A stretch of 64,000 bases of DNA from [Clostridium] scindens (GCF_019597925.1 NZ_CP080442.1:1153501-1217500), one strand, 5' to 3'; shown: positions 8,687 through 17,444, numbered from the stretch's first letter. The notes: a model not told the origin generated them from the letters alone. Translations and numbers: made by a program.

Positions 8687-8800
8687 GCGATATAGGATCC
8701 TGCATGCAGGCAGGAAGAAGAATATGCGTCATTGGGCTAGGCGAAGGCGGAGGAGTATGATAGAATGCAAGCAGTATCATCTTTGCCGGAGGGAAATAGA

Positions 8801-9388
8801 ATGTTTAACACGATTCCATTTTTGACGTATGTAGTCGTTGCCAATATATCGCCGGGGCCCAATGCAATTTTATCCTTATCCAATGCCAGCCGATATCCGT
8901 TAAGAAAGGCGATCCGCTTTAATTTGGGTATTGCGGTGGGCGTGTTTGCGGTAATGCTGCTTTGCGGCATATTTGGCCTGGCTGTGCTGGAAGTGTTTCC
9001 GCCGATACAGAAGATCCTGGTATGGGTAGGCGCGGCTTATATCCTTTGGCTTGCTTTCCAGACGCTGAAAGATGAAGGAAAAGAAGAGGAAGCGGGAGAA
9101 AAGGAGCCCGGGAACCTTTTTGTGAAGGGGATAGTACTCCAGTTTGTCAATCCAAACACCATCTTATATGGCGTAACGGCGTTCACGACGTTTATTCTTC
9201 CTTACTATAAAAAACCGATGTATCTAATCGCCTTTTCTGTCTTTTTGTCATGGATGGCATTTGTGGAGAATGGATGCTGGACGGTGTTCGGCTCTTTGTT
9301 CCAGAAGATCATCGTGCGCTACAGGCGTGCGGTGAACGTGTTTCTTGCGCTGCTTCTTGCATATTGCGCGGTTTCGCTGGTGATATAA
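8801..9388 (+). CDS. LysE family amino-acid exporter
   Basis: A 195 aa integral membrane protein of the LysE/RhtB family, which exports amino acids or related metabolites. The family signature SPGPNAILSLSNASRYPLRK lies at about residues 17-36 and is followed by five further hydrophobic segments (for example GVFAVMLLCGIFGLAVL, ILVWVGAAYILWLAF, FLALLLAYCAVSLVI). ATG 8801 follows GGAGGG at suitable spacing; ATG 8765 would add twelve residues with no support. It appears monocistronic. The substrate is not evident. Confidence 0.87.
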   Translation: MFNTIPFLTYVVVANISPGPNAILSLSNASRYPLRKAIRFNLGIAVGVFAVMLLCGIFGLAVLEVFPPIQKILVWVGAAYILWLAFQTLKDEGKEEEAGEKEPGNLFVKGIVLQFVNPNTILYGVTAFTTFILPYYKKPMYLIAFSVFLSWMAFVENGCWTVFGSLFQKIIVRYRRAVNVFLALLLAYCAVSLVI

Positions 9389-9406
9389 GGAAATTGGGAT
9401 TAAGAT

Positions 9407-9435
9407 TTGACATTTGGGGCAATGCTATATATAAT
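9407..9435 (+). promoter_or_regulatory. Sigma-A promoter of ssrA
   Basis: A consensus promoter: TTGACA, a 17-bp spacer and TATAAT. Transcription would start near 9442, leaving about 40 nt of 5' leader to be removed by RNase P. Confidence 0.9.
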
Positions 9436-9482
9436 GATAACGACAAGAGATGTCTGCGAGCCAGTAGTACAGCGAATGATCA

Positions 9483-9830
9483 GGGCTTGTACTGGTTTCG
9501 ACGGGGGTCTGGAAGTTGGAGAAGCCATCCGTAGCGGGACACTACGTTAAAAGTTCCAATTAAATATAAACGCAGACAATAGAGAATTAGCGTACGCTGC
9601 CTAATTAGGCGGCAGTCGGCCCCGGATCTTCCGCCGTCTGGGTCACCGGCTTCAAACAGGCGGAGCACTTCGTTTCCAAAGCTTTGAGGGAATGGAAGAA
9701 CTTATGAAGCTACTAAAGTCGGCAGCCTGTCATTAGGCGGCTGATGGAGGGAATGTCAATATAATGACTGTGATGGGAGATGCTTTGATGGATGGGCTTT
9801 CGGACGCGGGTTCAACTCCCGCCAGGTCCA
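9483..9830 (+). ncRNA. ssrA: tmRNA (SsrA RNA)
   Basis: tmRNA rescues stalled ribosomes with SmpB and tags the nascent chain for proteolysis. The tRNA-like domain is clear: 5' GGGCTTG pairs with 3' CAGGTCC as the acceptor stem, the conserved 5' segment GGTTTCGACGGGGG follows, and the T arm GCGGGTTCAACTCCCGC is at the 3' end. The tag frame at 9572-9604 reads ADNRELAYAA then TAA, preceded by the alanine carried by tmRNA itself; the exact resume codon could be one codon earlier. The 3' CCA is not encoded (ACTA follows). Length is about 348 nt. Confidence 0.97.
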
Positions 9831-9839
9831 CTAAAAAAA

Positions 9840-9863
9840 CGCCGTAGTTACGGCGCTTTTTTT
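9840..9863 (+). terminator. Terminator of ssrA
   Basis: The hairpin CGCCGTA-GT-TACGGCG is followed by a T7 run. Confidence 0.9.
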
Positions 9864-9880
9864 ATGTAATAATATAAGCA

Positions 9881-10411
9881 TTAAATCTGTGCCAAGAAAT
9901 CGCTAAAGATCTTGCAATGCAGTTCCTCATCAAGCGACAGCCTGGCAAGCATCTTCGATACAAGCGGATCCTTGATTTCTTGTGCCTGGTCTGCATACGC
10001 CTTAGCGGCAAATCGTTCGGACTCGGCATTTATTGATAGCAGCGTCCGAACGTCGCAGCTATAGTTTACCATATCGCCACACCAGTACGATTCAGGTTCT
10101 GAAGAGCGGCATTCCGGCTGGGCCCCAAGCAGGGTGATGAGTTGGCCGAGTATGGAGAAATGATGCTGTTCCACTACGGCCATCCGTTGGATCAGCCGCC
10201 GGATGCCTTGATAATCGTTGCTGATCGTCCAGGACTGGAACAGGTATTGGTGCACGGTCGTCATCTCGCTGGCAGCAGAGGCAAAGTCAGGCATAAGAAT
10301 ATGCGCATAACGCAGGTTCTTTTCCGAGACAGCGACGTTAGGATACCAATTGGAGTGAATGACTGGAATAGAGTTGGGATTTGCGTGGATATTGTATCGA
10401 ATATTGCTCAT
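9881..10411 (-). CDS. Ferritin-like four-helix protein
   Basis: A 176 aa protein with the Glu/His spacing of ferritin-like diiron or dimanganese carboxylate proteins: FASAASEMTTVHQYLFQ, MAVVEQHHFSILGQ, SAESERFAAKAYADQA and SLDEELHCKIF, each a probable metal-ligand helix. Residues 1-35 are a non-helical leader. It resembles the rubrerythrin- or bacterioferritin-like proteins of clostridia and, less closely, manganese-catalase-type spore coat proteins. ATG 10411 follows TAGGAGGATGT. It is monocistronic and convergent with ssrA. Enzymatic role is unknown. Confidence 0.75.
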   Translation of the reverse strand: MSNIRYNIHANPNSIPVIHSNWYPNVAVSEKNLRYAHILMPDFASAASEMTTVHQYLFQSWTISNDYQGIRRLIQRMAVVEQHHFSILGQLITLLGAQPECRSSEPESYWCGDMVNYSCDVRTLLSINAESERFAAKAYADQAQEIKDPLVSKMLARLSLDEELHCKIFSDFLAQI

Positions 10412-10597
10412 AATACATCCTCCTAAAAATCTATTGATATAATTACCACTTTATGAAATATGGCGTGAGTATAGAACCGGCCGGCCAACACCATTAGAAA
10501 AGGTATAAGAGGGCTTTCGGTTGAAGAATGTCGGAATAAGGGATATTATGATAATAAGTTTATCAATGTTGGTCTTGGGGAATGGGATGGAGGAATT

Positions 10598-11033
10598 ATG
10601 AAAAAAAACGAAATCAAATTCGGAAAGAATCGCTATGTTAAGTATTTATATGGAAGAATGGAAGTATAGGGATCAGACAATGCTGGCAACGCTGTATAAG
10701 ACATCATTTATATCATTTGTGATTATTATGCTGCCTTATCTGAAGACGTATTTTGGAATCAGCCAGGAACTACCATTTAAGGATTGGATGTTTTCACTTT
10801 GCGGCATTATATTGGCACTGATATTTGTCCCTGTAAATATAGGAAATCTGGCCAGGCAAAAGAAGAGTTCGGAAACGATAAGGAAGATTATAGATTTGTT
10901 GCCCGAAGAACTTCAAAGAGAAGGAATAGATGGTTTTTCCTTAGCTCATATGCGGGTTGCGCAATATCTCGTATTTGTATTGCAGTTAGCGGTATTTGTG
11001 CTGGGAATCGTTGTTATCCATGTAAGAGTTTAA
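10598..11033 (+). CDS. Small membrane protein of unknown function (possible A8 frameshift at its start)
   Basis: The uninterrupted frame runs from ATG 10635 to 11033 (132 aa) with three hydrophobic segments (SFISFVIIMLPYL, FSLCGIILALIFVPVNIG, YLVFVLQLAVFVLGIVVI) and a charged loop with LLPEELQREGIDG. No ribosome binding site precedes 10635. A strong GGAGGAATT precedes ATG 10598, which opens a 23-codon frame through eight As (10601-10608). Removing one A would join it in frame as MKKTKSNSERIAMLSIYMEE. The likely true start is therefore 10598, with a sequence error or slippage at the A8 run. No family recognised. Confidence 0.6.
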
Positions 11034-11112
11034 TATATAAGGCACCCTTCGGGTTGCTTTTCTAATATGGGTGTAACATTATAGATATTGATACGTTAAT
11101 AGTACAAAGGGG

Positions 11113-11395
11113 GTGGCAGAAGATCTGATACAGGAGACATTTCTGAAAGCCTTATGTTCAATGGAACTGTCACAGGATGCAGTGCTTCCCTGGCTCTTAA
11201 GGGTGGCAAAAAATCTGTATATCGATGCATGGCGAAGGCAGAGGCATCATACAGAAGCAAAGGGCGGTCGTGCTGTATTACTTTGCGGGGCTTTCCCAGG
11301 CAGATATCGCAAGGCAGCTGGGAATGAGTCATGGAAATGTGCGGGTCATGCTGCACCGTGCGAAACAGAGACTAAGGAACCTATTAGAGGATTGA
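11113..11395 (+). pseudogene. Degenerate ECF-type RNA polymerase sigma factor
   Basis: Two parts of a sigma-70 family ECF protein survive in different frames. Frame one from GTG 11113 gives region 2 (AEDLIQETFLKAL, then VAKNLYIDAWRRQRHH). Frame two, ending at the TGA 11393-11395, gives region 4 (QRAVVLYYFAGLSQADIARQ, then MSHGNVRVMLHRAKQRLRNL). The first 25-30 residues of region 2 are absent because a stop lies upstream at 11089, and the linker between regions 2 and 4 is largely deleted. It cannot encode a normal sigma factor. The adjacent gene is its probable anti-sigma factor. Confidence 0.85.
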
Positions 11396-11411
11396 TAAAG
11401 AAGGTGGGCCT

Positions 11412-12605
11412 ATGAAGTATGAAGAAAGATTTCAAAGATATCTGGACGGAGACGCAGATGAACATGAGAGTGTCCAGATAGAAGAAGACCTGGAAAAAAT
11501 GCGGATATTGTCATCCTATCTTGACAGCAGGCTGGATGCCCAACTGTTCGCGGAGGAAGAAGGAGGAGACCAGGCAGGCAAAGATGACGGGCTGAGCCGG
11601 CAGGTATCCAGGGCGGTAGGGCGGAAGCTTAGGAGATATGCGATAGCCGCCAGCATTATTATCGTGCTGGTCATCGTGCCTCTCATCATTTATGGCCTAT
11701 CGCCCCTGATGGACAGAGTATTCTATAATCCATCAAAACAAGTGACGGTGGAGGCGCCTGATGGTAACAGCGCGGTAGTCTATTCCGTATTTCCGCTAGC
11801 AATGAGAACCTATATGGAATTGTTCTGTGCAGATAAGGGAAGGGCTGATGTAGCAGTCCGGCCGGAAGGGTATGGACGATATTCGCTGGATGTACGGACC
11901 CAGGTCAATGGAGAGATTACCCATCATTCTCTGGAACTGACGAGAAATCATCTGTATCGATTGGATATGAACTGGAATCAGCCAGATGTTCCGGGAAACG
12001 CGTTTACTTACTGTGTGGAGGAGGAAGAGATGTACTGCGGGGACAGTCTGGAGGAAACGGCAAGCAAATTGAAAGATGTGCCGGAGGCATTGAAGATCCG
12101 CGCGGCAGTTTCCTTTAAGAAGCCGAAAAACGCAGAAGAATTGTCCGCATTTATGAAAGCCTACGATTCCCAATATCTTTCTATTCCATTTATATCCTGT
12201 GAGAAACAGGAAGGGATCATGACGGATGGCTTTGGATTCTGTCCGGAGATTATCGGTACGGATCTTACAGATTGTTATGATCAGGCGAAATATCCATATC
12301 TTGGGCTTGAAGAGTATCAGGAAGGAGAGATTCCGGCAGAAGTCTATACGAGTCATGTGGAATCGATGCTTCAATACATGCTTGACAGTCCTGACTTCTT
12401 GAGAATCTTTGATTCGGGGGCGCCCGGGGTCAATCTGCTGAATGATGCGAAGTACAAGACGGCTCTTGCATATGTCAGGGAGCATGGGGTGTACGGATAT
12501 GGGGCTGTTGTCAATGCGACGAAGCAGGAACTTCTGGCTATGCTTGAGGATCCATCTGTAGACGGCGCATATATGATGGACAGTTTTCTGGATCTTAGGT
12601 TCTGA
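11412..12605 (+). CDS. Membrane anti-sigma factor (sigma factor regulator family)
   Basis: A 397 aa single-pass membrane protein. Residues 1-75 are cytoplasmic and acidic, beginning MKYEERFQRYLDGDADEHE, as in anti-sigma domains. One transmembrane helix lies at about 78-98 (AIAASIIIVLVIVPLIIYG), followed by a large extracytoplasmic domain resembling the Sigma_reg_N and Sigma_reg_C families. It lies 16 bp after the decayed ECF sigma gene, the usual order for such pairs. The reading frame is intact although its partner is broken. Confidence 0.82.
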   Translation: MKYEERFQRYLDGDADEHESVQIEEDLEKMRILSSYLDSRLDAQLFAEEEGGDQAGKDDGLSRQVSRAVGRKLRRYAIAASIIIVLVIVPLIIYGLSPLMDRVFYNPSKQVTVEAPDGNSAVVYSVFPLAMRTYMELFCADKGRADVAVRPEGYGRYSLDVRTQVNGEITHHSLELTRNHLYRLDMNWNQPDVPGNAFTYCVEEEEMYCGDSLEETASKLKDVPEALKIRAAVSFKKPKNAEELSAFMKAYDSQYLSIPFISCEKQEGIMTDGFGFCPEIIGTDLTDCYDQAKYPYLGLEEYQEGEIPAEVYTSHVESMLQYMLDSPDFLRIFDSGAPGVNLLNDAKYKTALAYVREHGVYGYGAVVNATKQELLAMLEDPSVDGAYMMDSFLDLRF

Positions 12606-12627
12606 CGGTGCGGCGATTACATTTAGA

Positions 12628-12656
12628 TTGGAATTTTATGGGATTCAGGGTATACT
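12628..12656 (+). promoter_or_regulatory. Sigma-A promoter of the cytidylate-kinase-like gene
   Basis: TTGGAA and TATACT are separated by 17 bp, 50 bp before the chosen start codon. Confidence 0.65.
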
Positions 12657-12708
12657 ATAGATAGGAACAATAAACGGTGTAGCAGGATTGAGGAAGGGAG
12701 TGGGCAGT

Positions 12709-13335
12709 ATGACAGAAAATGTAATTATTACGATTGGACGCCAGTACGGAAGCGGAGGACGGGAGATTGGAATCCGGCTTGCCAAGAAACTGGAGATTCC
12801 TCTCTACGACCACAATCTGGTGGCAATGGCGGCAAAAGAGCTGGGTATCAGCGAGAAGGAAGCCAAAGAAGCGGATGAGACGGCACTGGAAGGATTTCTG
12901 TCATCCTATATTGTAGGCCCTGGCGACTATGCAGTCTATATGAATGCAGAAGACGACATGCGCCCCTTGACAGACCGGGTTTATCGGGCCCAGTCTGAGA
13001 TCATAAAGAGGCTGGCAGATAGAAGCCCTTGCGTCATCGTCGGACGGTGTGCGGATTATATCTTAAGTGACTGCCCCAAATGCATCAGCGTATTTATCTG
13101 CGCGGATAAAGAAGACAGAATCCACAGAATAGCGGCCCTCAGAGATCTGCCTGAGAGAAAGGCGGCAGAGAAGATTAAGAAGGTTGACAGGGAGAGAAGA
13201 TATTATTACGAGTCCAATACCGGAGAAGAGTGGGGCAAATCGGGAACATACCAGGTGATATTGAATGTAAGCCGGACCGGTATCGAAAAAGCAGTGGATA
13301 TGCTGGCTGCCCTGTTTAATGGGCTATGTGATTAG
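12709..13335 (+). CDS. Cytidylate kinase-like family protein
   Basis: A 208 aa P-loop protein of the AAA_26/cytidylate-kinase-like family common in clostridia and distinct from the housekeeping Cmk. The P-loop is GRQYGSGGREIG near residue 10. CVIVGRCADYIL and RERRYYYESNTGEEWG follow, fitting a nucleoside-monophosphate-kinase-like fold. ATG 12709 is favoured; a TTG at 12688 would add seven residues. The substrate is not established for this family. Confidence 0.85.
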   Translation: MTENVIITIGRQYGSGGREIGIRLAKKLEIPLYDHNLVAMAAKELGISEKEAKEADETALEGFLSSYIVGPGDYAVYMNAEDDMRPLTDRVYRAQSEIIKRLADRSPCVIVGRCADYILSDCPKCISVFICADKEDRIHRIAALRDLPERKAAEKIKKVDRERRYYYESNTGEEWGKSGTYQVILNVSRTGIEKAVDMLAALFNGLCD

Positions 13336-13382
13336 AAGATATAAAATGGCGCCTGCCGCTTGCTTAAGGCGGATGTCATGCA

Positions 13383-13419
13383 AAAAGGAACTGCTGCTTA
13401 TTCTGCGGCAGTTCCTTTT
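13383..13419. terminator. Bidirectional terminator between the kinase-like gene and cotJC
   Basis: Perfect 12-bp arms (AAAAGGAACTGC / GCAGTTCCTTTT) carry A and T runs on both sides, serving both convergent transcripts. Confidence 0.85.
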
Positions 13420-13437
13420 GCAGTTGTGAATGGAATG

Positions 13438-14046
13438 CTAACCAAAAAGTTTCTTATCGAACTCCGGATTTGCATAATAATAATTCTTTGCATCCAGTTT
13501 GTCTTTGGTCTTTTCCAATGCTTCTCCGAAACGCTGGAAGTGAACCACCTCTCTTGCGCGTAAGAACCGGATGGGATCTTTGATCTCCGGGTCATCAACG
13601 ACTCTTAAGATGTTGTCATAAGTGGTCCTTGCCTTCTGCTCGGCAGCCAGGTCTTCGAACAAGTCAGTGATTGCATCGCCTTTGGATTGGAATTCACAGG
13701 CATTAAATGGAATTCCGCCTGCAGCCTGCGGCCATAATCCGGAAGTGTGGTCGATGTAATAAGCATCAAATCCAGCTGTCTTTGCATCTTCCGGAGACAT
13801 ATCCTTGGTCAGCTGATAGATGATCGCGCAGACAATCTCCAGATGTGCCAGTTCCTCCGTACCAATATCGGTCAGAAGTCCGGCTACTTCCTTGCATGGC
13901 ATGGTGTAACGTTGGGAAAGATATCTCATAGAGGCGGCCAATTCGCCGTCAGGCCCGCCAAACTGGCTGATGATCAATTGTGCTGTCTTAGGGCAGGTCT
14001 TTGATATCTTAACCGGGTATTGCAGTCGTTTTTCATAAGTCCACAT
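13438..14046 (-). CDS. cotJC: Spore coat protein CotJC (manganese catalase family)
   Basis: A 202 aa ferritin-like protein of the manganese catalase family that is assembled into the spore coat. Metal-ligand helices are visible: PDGELAASMRYLSQRYTMP, GTEELAHLEIVCAIIYQL, EDLAAEQKARTTYDNIL and LRAREVVHFQRFGEALE. ATG 14046 follows AAGGAGGGC; the upstream ATG 14067 lies inside cotJB. Last gene of cotJABC, expressed in the mother cell in known spore formers. Confidence 0.95.
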   Translation of the reverse strand: MWTYEKRLQYPVKISKTCPKTAQLIISQFGGPDGELAASMRYLSQRYTMPCKEVAGLLTDIGTEELAHLEIVCAIIYQLTKDMSPEDAKTAGFDAYYIDHTSGLWPQAAGGIPFNACEFQSKGDAITDLFEDLAAEQKARTTYDNILRVVDDPEIKDPIRFLRAREVVHFQRFGEALEKTKDKLDAKNYYYANPEFDKKLFG

Positions 14047-14294
14047 TAAATATGCCCTCCTTCCCAAGGAGTCGGCCCTTCCGCCCAGGAATGATATTCA
14101 CATGAGCAGTCCAGAGTCAGAGGTCCGAATTCCTTCGCGTATTTCTGCATCAGTTCCTTCCTCTTGGATGCGGCCTGCTGGAAATCAGACTTGGCGATTG
14201 AATCCATCGGATGGGTATCCAGATACAGGGTCAGATCATTGAATACGAAGCTGATCTCGTTGATCTTCTGCAGTAATGCATGTCTATCTTCCAT
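14046..14294 (-). CDS. cotJB: Spore coat protein CotJB
   Basis: An 82 aa protein of the CotJB family, with NDLTLYLDTHPMDSIA, a helical KRKELMQKYAKEFGPLT segment and a C-terminal CSCEYHSWAEGPTPWEGG typical of the family. ATG 14294 is preferred over GTG 14303 because GGGAGG is then spaced 8 nt away. Its end shares one base with the start of cotJC and its start overlaps cotJA, indicating translational coupling. Confidence 0.93.
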   Translation of the reverse strand: MEDRHALLQKINEISFVFNDLTLYLDTHPMDSIAKSDFQQAASKRKELMQKYAKEFGPLTLDCSCEYHSWAEGPTPWEGGHI

Positions 14295-14460
14295 CAGTGC
14301 CACCTCCCATAAAGAAAGGAAGGTCCAGTTCCTTGAAGACCGTTCCTCTTGCTAAAGCCTCTTCAGGTTCATACAGCTGTCCATATATCTGCATGGGAAT
14401 AGCAGCCATTGCCAGGACGCAAGTACATTCCTGACGGGTGTTCTGCTGGTTTTTGTCCAT
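14284..14460 (-). CDS. cotJA: Spore coat associated protein CotJA
   Basis: A 58 aa first gene of the cotJ operon. The conserved core is AAIPMQIYGQLYEPEEALARG with TVFKELDLPF. ATG 14460 follows AAAGGAG; the longer frame to 14508 lacks a ribosome binding site. A mother-cell sigma factor promoter is expected upstream, but I could not assign one with confidence. Confidence 0.92.
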   Translation of the reverse strand: MDKNQQNTRQECTCVLAMAAIPMQIYGQLYEPEEALARGTVFKELDLPFFMGGGTDGR

Positions 14461-14635
14461 ATAGATCGACTCCTTTCTAGCCAAAGTGGCTTGTATATTG
14501 CTATACACTACTATTATCCCCGACGCAAGGCATGATTTATGTTATAATATAAATGGTAATTTCACAAAGACGACATATTTCTTTGGTATGATTTAAGAAA
14601 AGTATTGGAACATCTTTGGATGGAGGTTATGTCAT

Positions 14636-15316
14636 ATGGAAAAAATTAAAATTTTGATCGTAGATGATGAGAGCAGGATGCGCAAGCTGGTAAAAGATTT
14701 CCTTGGGCGGGAAGGCTATCTCGTCCGGGAGGCGGGAGATGGCATGGAGGCCTTGGAAATCTTCTACGAGGAGAAGGATATTGCGCTGATCATCCTGGAT
14801 GTCATGATGCCAAGGATGGACGGATGGCAGACTTGCAGGGAGATCCGGCAGTCTTCCCAAGTGCCGATCATCATGCTGACGGCCAGATCAGAGGAGCATG
14901 ACGAATTGCAAGGATTCGAGCTGGGTGTGGATGAATATATCTCTAAGCCTTTCAGCCCGAAGATTCTGGTTGCCAGGGTAGAAGCAATCCTAAGGAGGTC
15001 CCACGCGATTGGAACCGGGGATGTGATCGATGCGGGTGGAATCATGATAGACAAGGCGGCCCATCAGGTTAAGATTGACGACACAGAGATTGATTTAAGT
15101 TTTAAAGAATTCGAGCTTCTGGCCTACTTTGTGGAAAACCAGGGAATCGCCCTGTCCCGGGAGAAGATATTGAACAATGTGTGGAATTATGACTATTTCG
15201 GGGATGCAAGGACGATCGACACCCATGTGAAGAAGTTAAGAAGCAAGCTGGGCGACAAGGGAAACTATATCAAGACAATCTGGGGCATGGGCTATAAATT
15301 CGAGGTAGAGGCATGA
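14636..15316 (+). CDS. OmpR-family response regulator
   Basis: A 226 aa two-component response regulator. The receiver domain (1-120) has the acidic pocket DDE at 10-12, the phospho-acceptor Asp in LIILDVMMPRMDG, the Thr/Ala switch in MLTARS, and Lys in SKPFSPK. The winged-helix DNA-binding domain (about 130-225) has FKEFELLAYFVEN, RTIDTHVKKLRSKLG and the wing WGMGYKFE. It overlaps the kinase gene by 4 bp and is divergent from cotJA. Confidence 0.95.
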   Translation: MEKIKILIVDDESRMRKLVKDFLGREGYLVREAGDGMEALEIFYEEKDIALIILDVMMPRMDGWQTCREIRQSSQVPIIMLTARSEEHDELQGFELGVDEYISKPFSPKILVARVEAILRRSHAIGTGDVIDAGGIMIDKAAHQVKIDDTEIDLSFKEFELLAYFVENQGIALSREKILNNVWNYDYFGDARTIDTHVKKLRSKLGDKGNYIKTIWGMGYKFEVEA

Positions 15317-16782
15317 TGAAGCATTCAATCAAGCGGCAGATGATCACGGTCTTTATAGGCCTGCTGGCATCCATGGTCCTGCTGCTTCTGATCATTAACG
15401 TCAGTTTTCTGGAACCATATTATATCAGCAACAAAGAGACGCAATTTATAGATATGTATGAAAAACTAAGCCAGTGTATGGACAAAGGCACGATGGAGGA
15501 CAAGGAAGTGTCTGTGAAAATGATCCATTTGGCGGAGAAGAATAATATCTCATTCCTGATCGTAAATGATGCCACAGGAAAAGGATATACCAATGTCTAT
15601 GACTCGGATATGCTGGTAAACCAGCTGCGAGGATATTCGCTGAACCAGGCGCAGAAGGGGAGCAAGATTCTGGAAAGCACAAAGGAGTATCAGATCAGCC
15701 AGTCTTTCGACCCGTGGAACCAGACGGACTATATAGAGATGTGGGGAAGTTTTGACGACGGAAGCAGATTCCTGCTGCGCAGCCCGCTGGAAAGCATCAA
15801 AGAAAGCGCCGCCGTCTCCAACCGGTTCCTGATCTATATTGGCAGCCTTCTGATTCTGATATCCGTGGTTCTTGTATGGTACTTTTCAAAGCGGCTTACA
15901 GATCCGATTCTGGAACTGGCGGTCCTGTCCGAGAAGATGGCAGATCTGGATTTTGACGCCAAGTATGCCAGTGGAGGCAGCAATGAGATTGGGGAATTAG
16001 GAGCCAATTTTAACAGAATGTCAGAGCGGCTTGAGAGCACGATATCTGAACTGAAAAAGGCAAATAACCGTTTGCTGGAAGATATTGAGCAGAAGGACAA
16101 ACTGGAGAAGATGCGTAACGAGTTCCTGGGAAATGTCTCCCATGAATTAAAGACGCCTATCGCCCTGATCCAGGGATATGCGGAAGGACTGAAGGAAGGA
16201 GTCAATGAAGACGCGGCAGGCAGGGAATTCTACTGCGACGTCATCATGGATGAGGCAGCCAAGATGAACCAGATGGTAAAGAATCTGCTGACGCTGAACC
16301 AGCTGGAGTTTGGCGACGAAGACATCGTGTTCGAGCGGTTTAACCTGACGGAACTTGTAAGAGGCGTGATTCAGAGTATGGAGATCCTTGCCCAGCAGGC
16401 GGAGGCGAAGGTCATCTTCCGACAGCAGGAGCCAGTATATGTGTGGGCGGATGAATTCAAGGCAGAGCAGGTGGTGCGCAACTATATGAGCAATGCCTTC
16501 CATCATGTGGGAGGGGAGAAGGTAGTAGAGGTCAAGATCCTCTCGGATGGAGAGAAGGCAAGAGTGAGCGTATTTAATACAGGAGCTCCGATCCCGGAGG
16601 AAGATGTGGCGCATATCTGGGACAAGTTTTATAAAGTAGATAAGGCGCATACCAGGGAATATGGGGGGAATGGCATCGGCTTGTCAATCGTAAAGGCAAT
16701 TATGGAGTCTCTTCATCAGAAGTATGGATTGAATAATTATGACAATGGTGTTGAATTCTGGTTCGAACTTGATGTAAAATAA
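15313..16782 (+). CDS. Membrane sensor histidine kinase
   Basis: A 489 aa partner of the preceding regulator. A first membrane helix (about 12-32) and a second (about 177-195, LIYIGSLLILISVVLVWYF) enclose an extracellular sensor domain of about 140 residues. A HAMP domain (196-248) with coiled coil leads to the H-box FLGNVSHELKTPIALIQGY, the N-box (NYMSNAFHHV) and the G2 box YGGNGIGLSIVKAI. The signal cannot be read from the sensor domain. The start is either of two adjacent ATGs within the regulator stop codon. Confidence 0.94.
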   Translation: MMKHSIKRQMITVFIGLLASMVLLLLIINVSFLEPYYISNKETQFIDMYEKLSQCMDKGTMEDKEVSVKMIHLAEKNNISFLIVNDATGKGYTNVYDSDMLVNQLRGYSLNQAQKGSKILESTKEYQISQSFDPWNQTDYIEMWGSFDDGSRFLLRSPLESIKESAAVSNRFLIYIGSLLILISVVLVWYFSKRLTDPILELAVLSEKMADLDFDAKYASGGSNEIGELGANFNRMSERLESTISELKKANNRLLEDIEQKDKLEKMRNEFLGNVSHELKTPIALIQGYAEGLKEGVNEDAAGREFYCDVIMDEAAKMNQMVKNLLTLNQLEFGDEDIVFERFNLTELVRGVIQSMEILAQQAEAKVIFRQQEPVYVWADEFKAEQVVRNYMSNAFHHVGGEKVVEVKILSDGEKARVSVFNTGAPIPEEDVAHIWDKFYKVDKAHTREYGGNGIGLSIVKAIMESLHQKYGLNNYDNGVEFWFELDVK

Positions 16783-16824
16783 AACGATACACTATACCGT
16801 ACCAAAGAAAGGCAGGTCAGTACA

Positions 16825-17430
16825 TTGATAGCAATAATAGATTATGATGCCGGCAATATTAAGAGCGTGGAAAAAGCGCTGCAGCTTTTGAACCAGGAAG
16901 TAGTCATCACCAGGGACAGGGATGCGATTTTAAAGGCAGACAAGGTAATTCTTCCGGGAGTGGGCTCCTTTGGAGACGCGATGGGGAAACTGCGCCAGTA
17001 TGGGCTGGTGGAAGTGATAGAGGAAGTAGTAAGGCGCGGGACGCCGTTTCTCGGCATCTGCCTGGGGCTCCAGCTGTTATTTGAGAGAAGCGACGAGGCG
17101 CCGCAGATAGAAGGCCTTGGCATTCTGAAGGGGGAGATTCTTCGCATTCCGGATGGCGATGGGCTTAAGATTCCGCATATGGGATGGAATTCCCTGAGAT
17201 TCCCGAATCAGGGAAGGCTATTCAAAGGCCTGACCGAAGAGCCGTACGTATATTTCGTACATTCTTACTATCTTAAGGCAAAAGAGGAGGAGATCGTGAC
17301 GGCTACCACCGAGTATGGAACTTTGATTCACGCTTCTGTGGAGAAGGGCAATATATTCGCCTGCCAGTTCCATCCGGAGAAAAGCAGCGATACAGGAATC
17401 CAGATACTTAAGAATTTTGTGGAACTATAG
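16825..17430 (+). CDS. hisH: Imidazole glycerol phosphate synthase, glutaminase subunit HisH
   Basis: Class I glutamine amidotransferase that supplies ammonia to HisF in histidine synthesis. The 201 aa protein shows DYDAGNIKSVEKAL, the oxyanion motif PGVGSFGDAM, the nucleophile Cys in FLGICLGLQLLFE, and the catalytic His/Glu in CQFHPEKSS. The start is TTG 16825, after AAAGGCAGGT; no ATG fits. hisF follows after 14 bp. The remaining his genes are not in this window. Confidence 0.95.
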   Translation: MIAIIDYDAGNIKSVEKALQLLNQEVVITRDRDAILKADKVILPGVGSFGDAMGKLRQYGLVEVIEEVVRRGTPFLGICLGLQLLFERSDEAPQIEGLGILKGEILRIPDGDGLKIPHMGWNSLRFPNQGRLFKGLTEEPYVYFVHSYYLKAKEEEIVTATTEYGTLIHASVEKGNIFACQFHPEKSSDTGIQILKNFVEL

Positions 17431-17444
17431 ACGGAGGAGAGAGT

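Noticed and set aside
11034..11080. Terminator-like GGCACCCTTCGGGTTGC
   Set aside because: Pairing needs a bulge and gives only a short stem, so it is too weak to list as a terminator.
14461..14560. Possible sigma-E type promoter upstream of cotJA
   Set aside because: Only a loose match (AATATACAA with a GGATAATA upstream). Expected from biology but not supported well enough to list.
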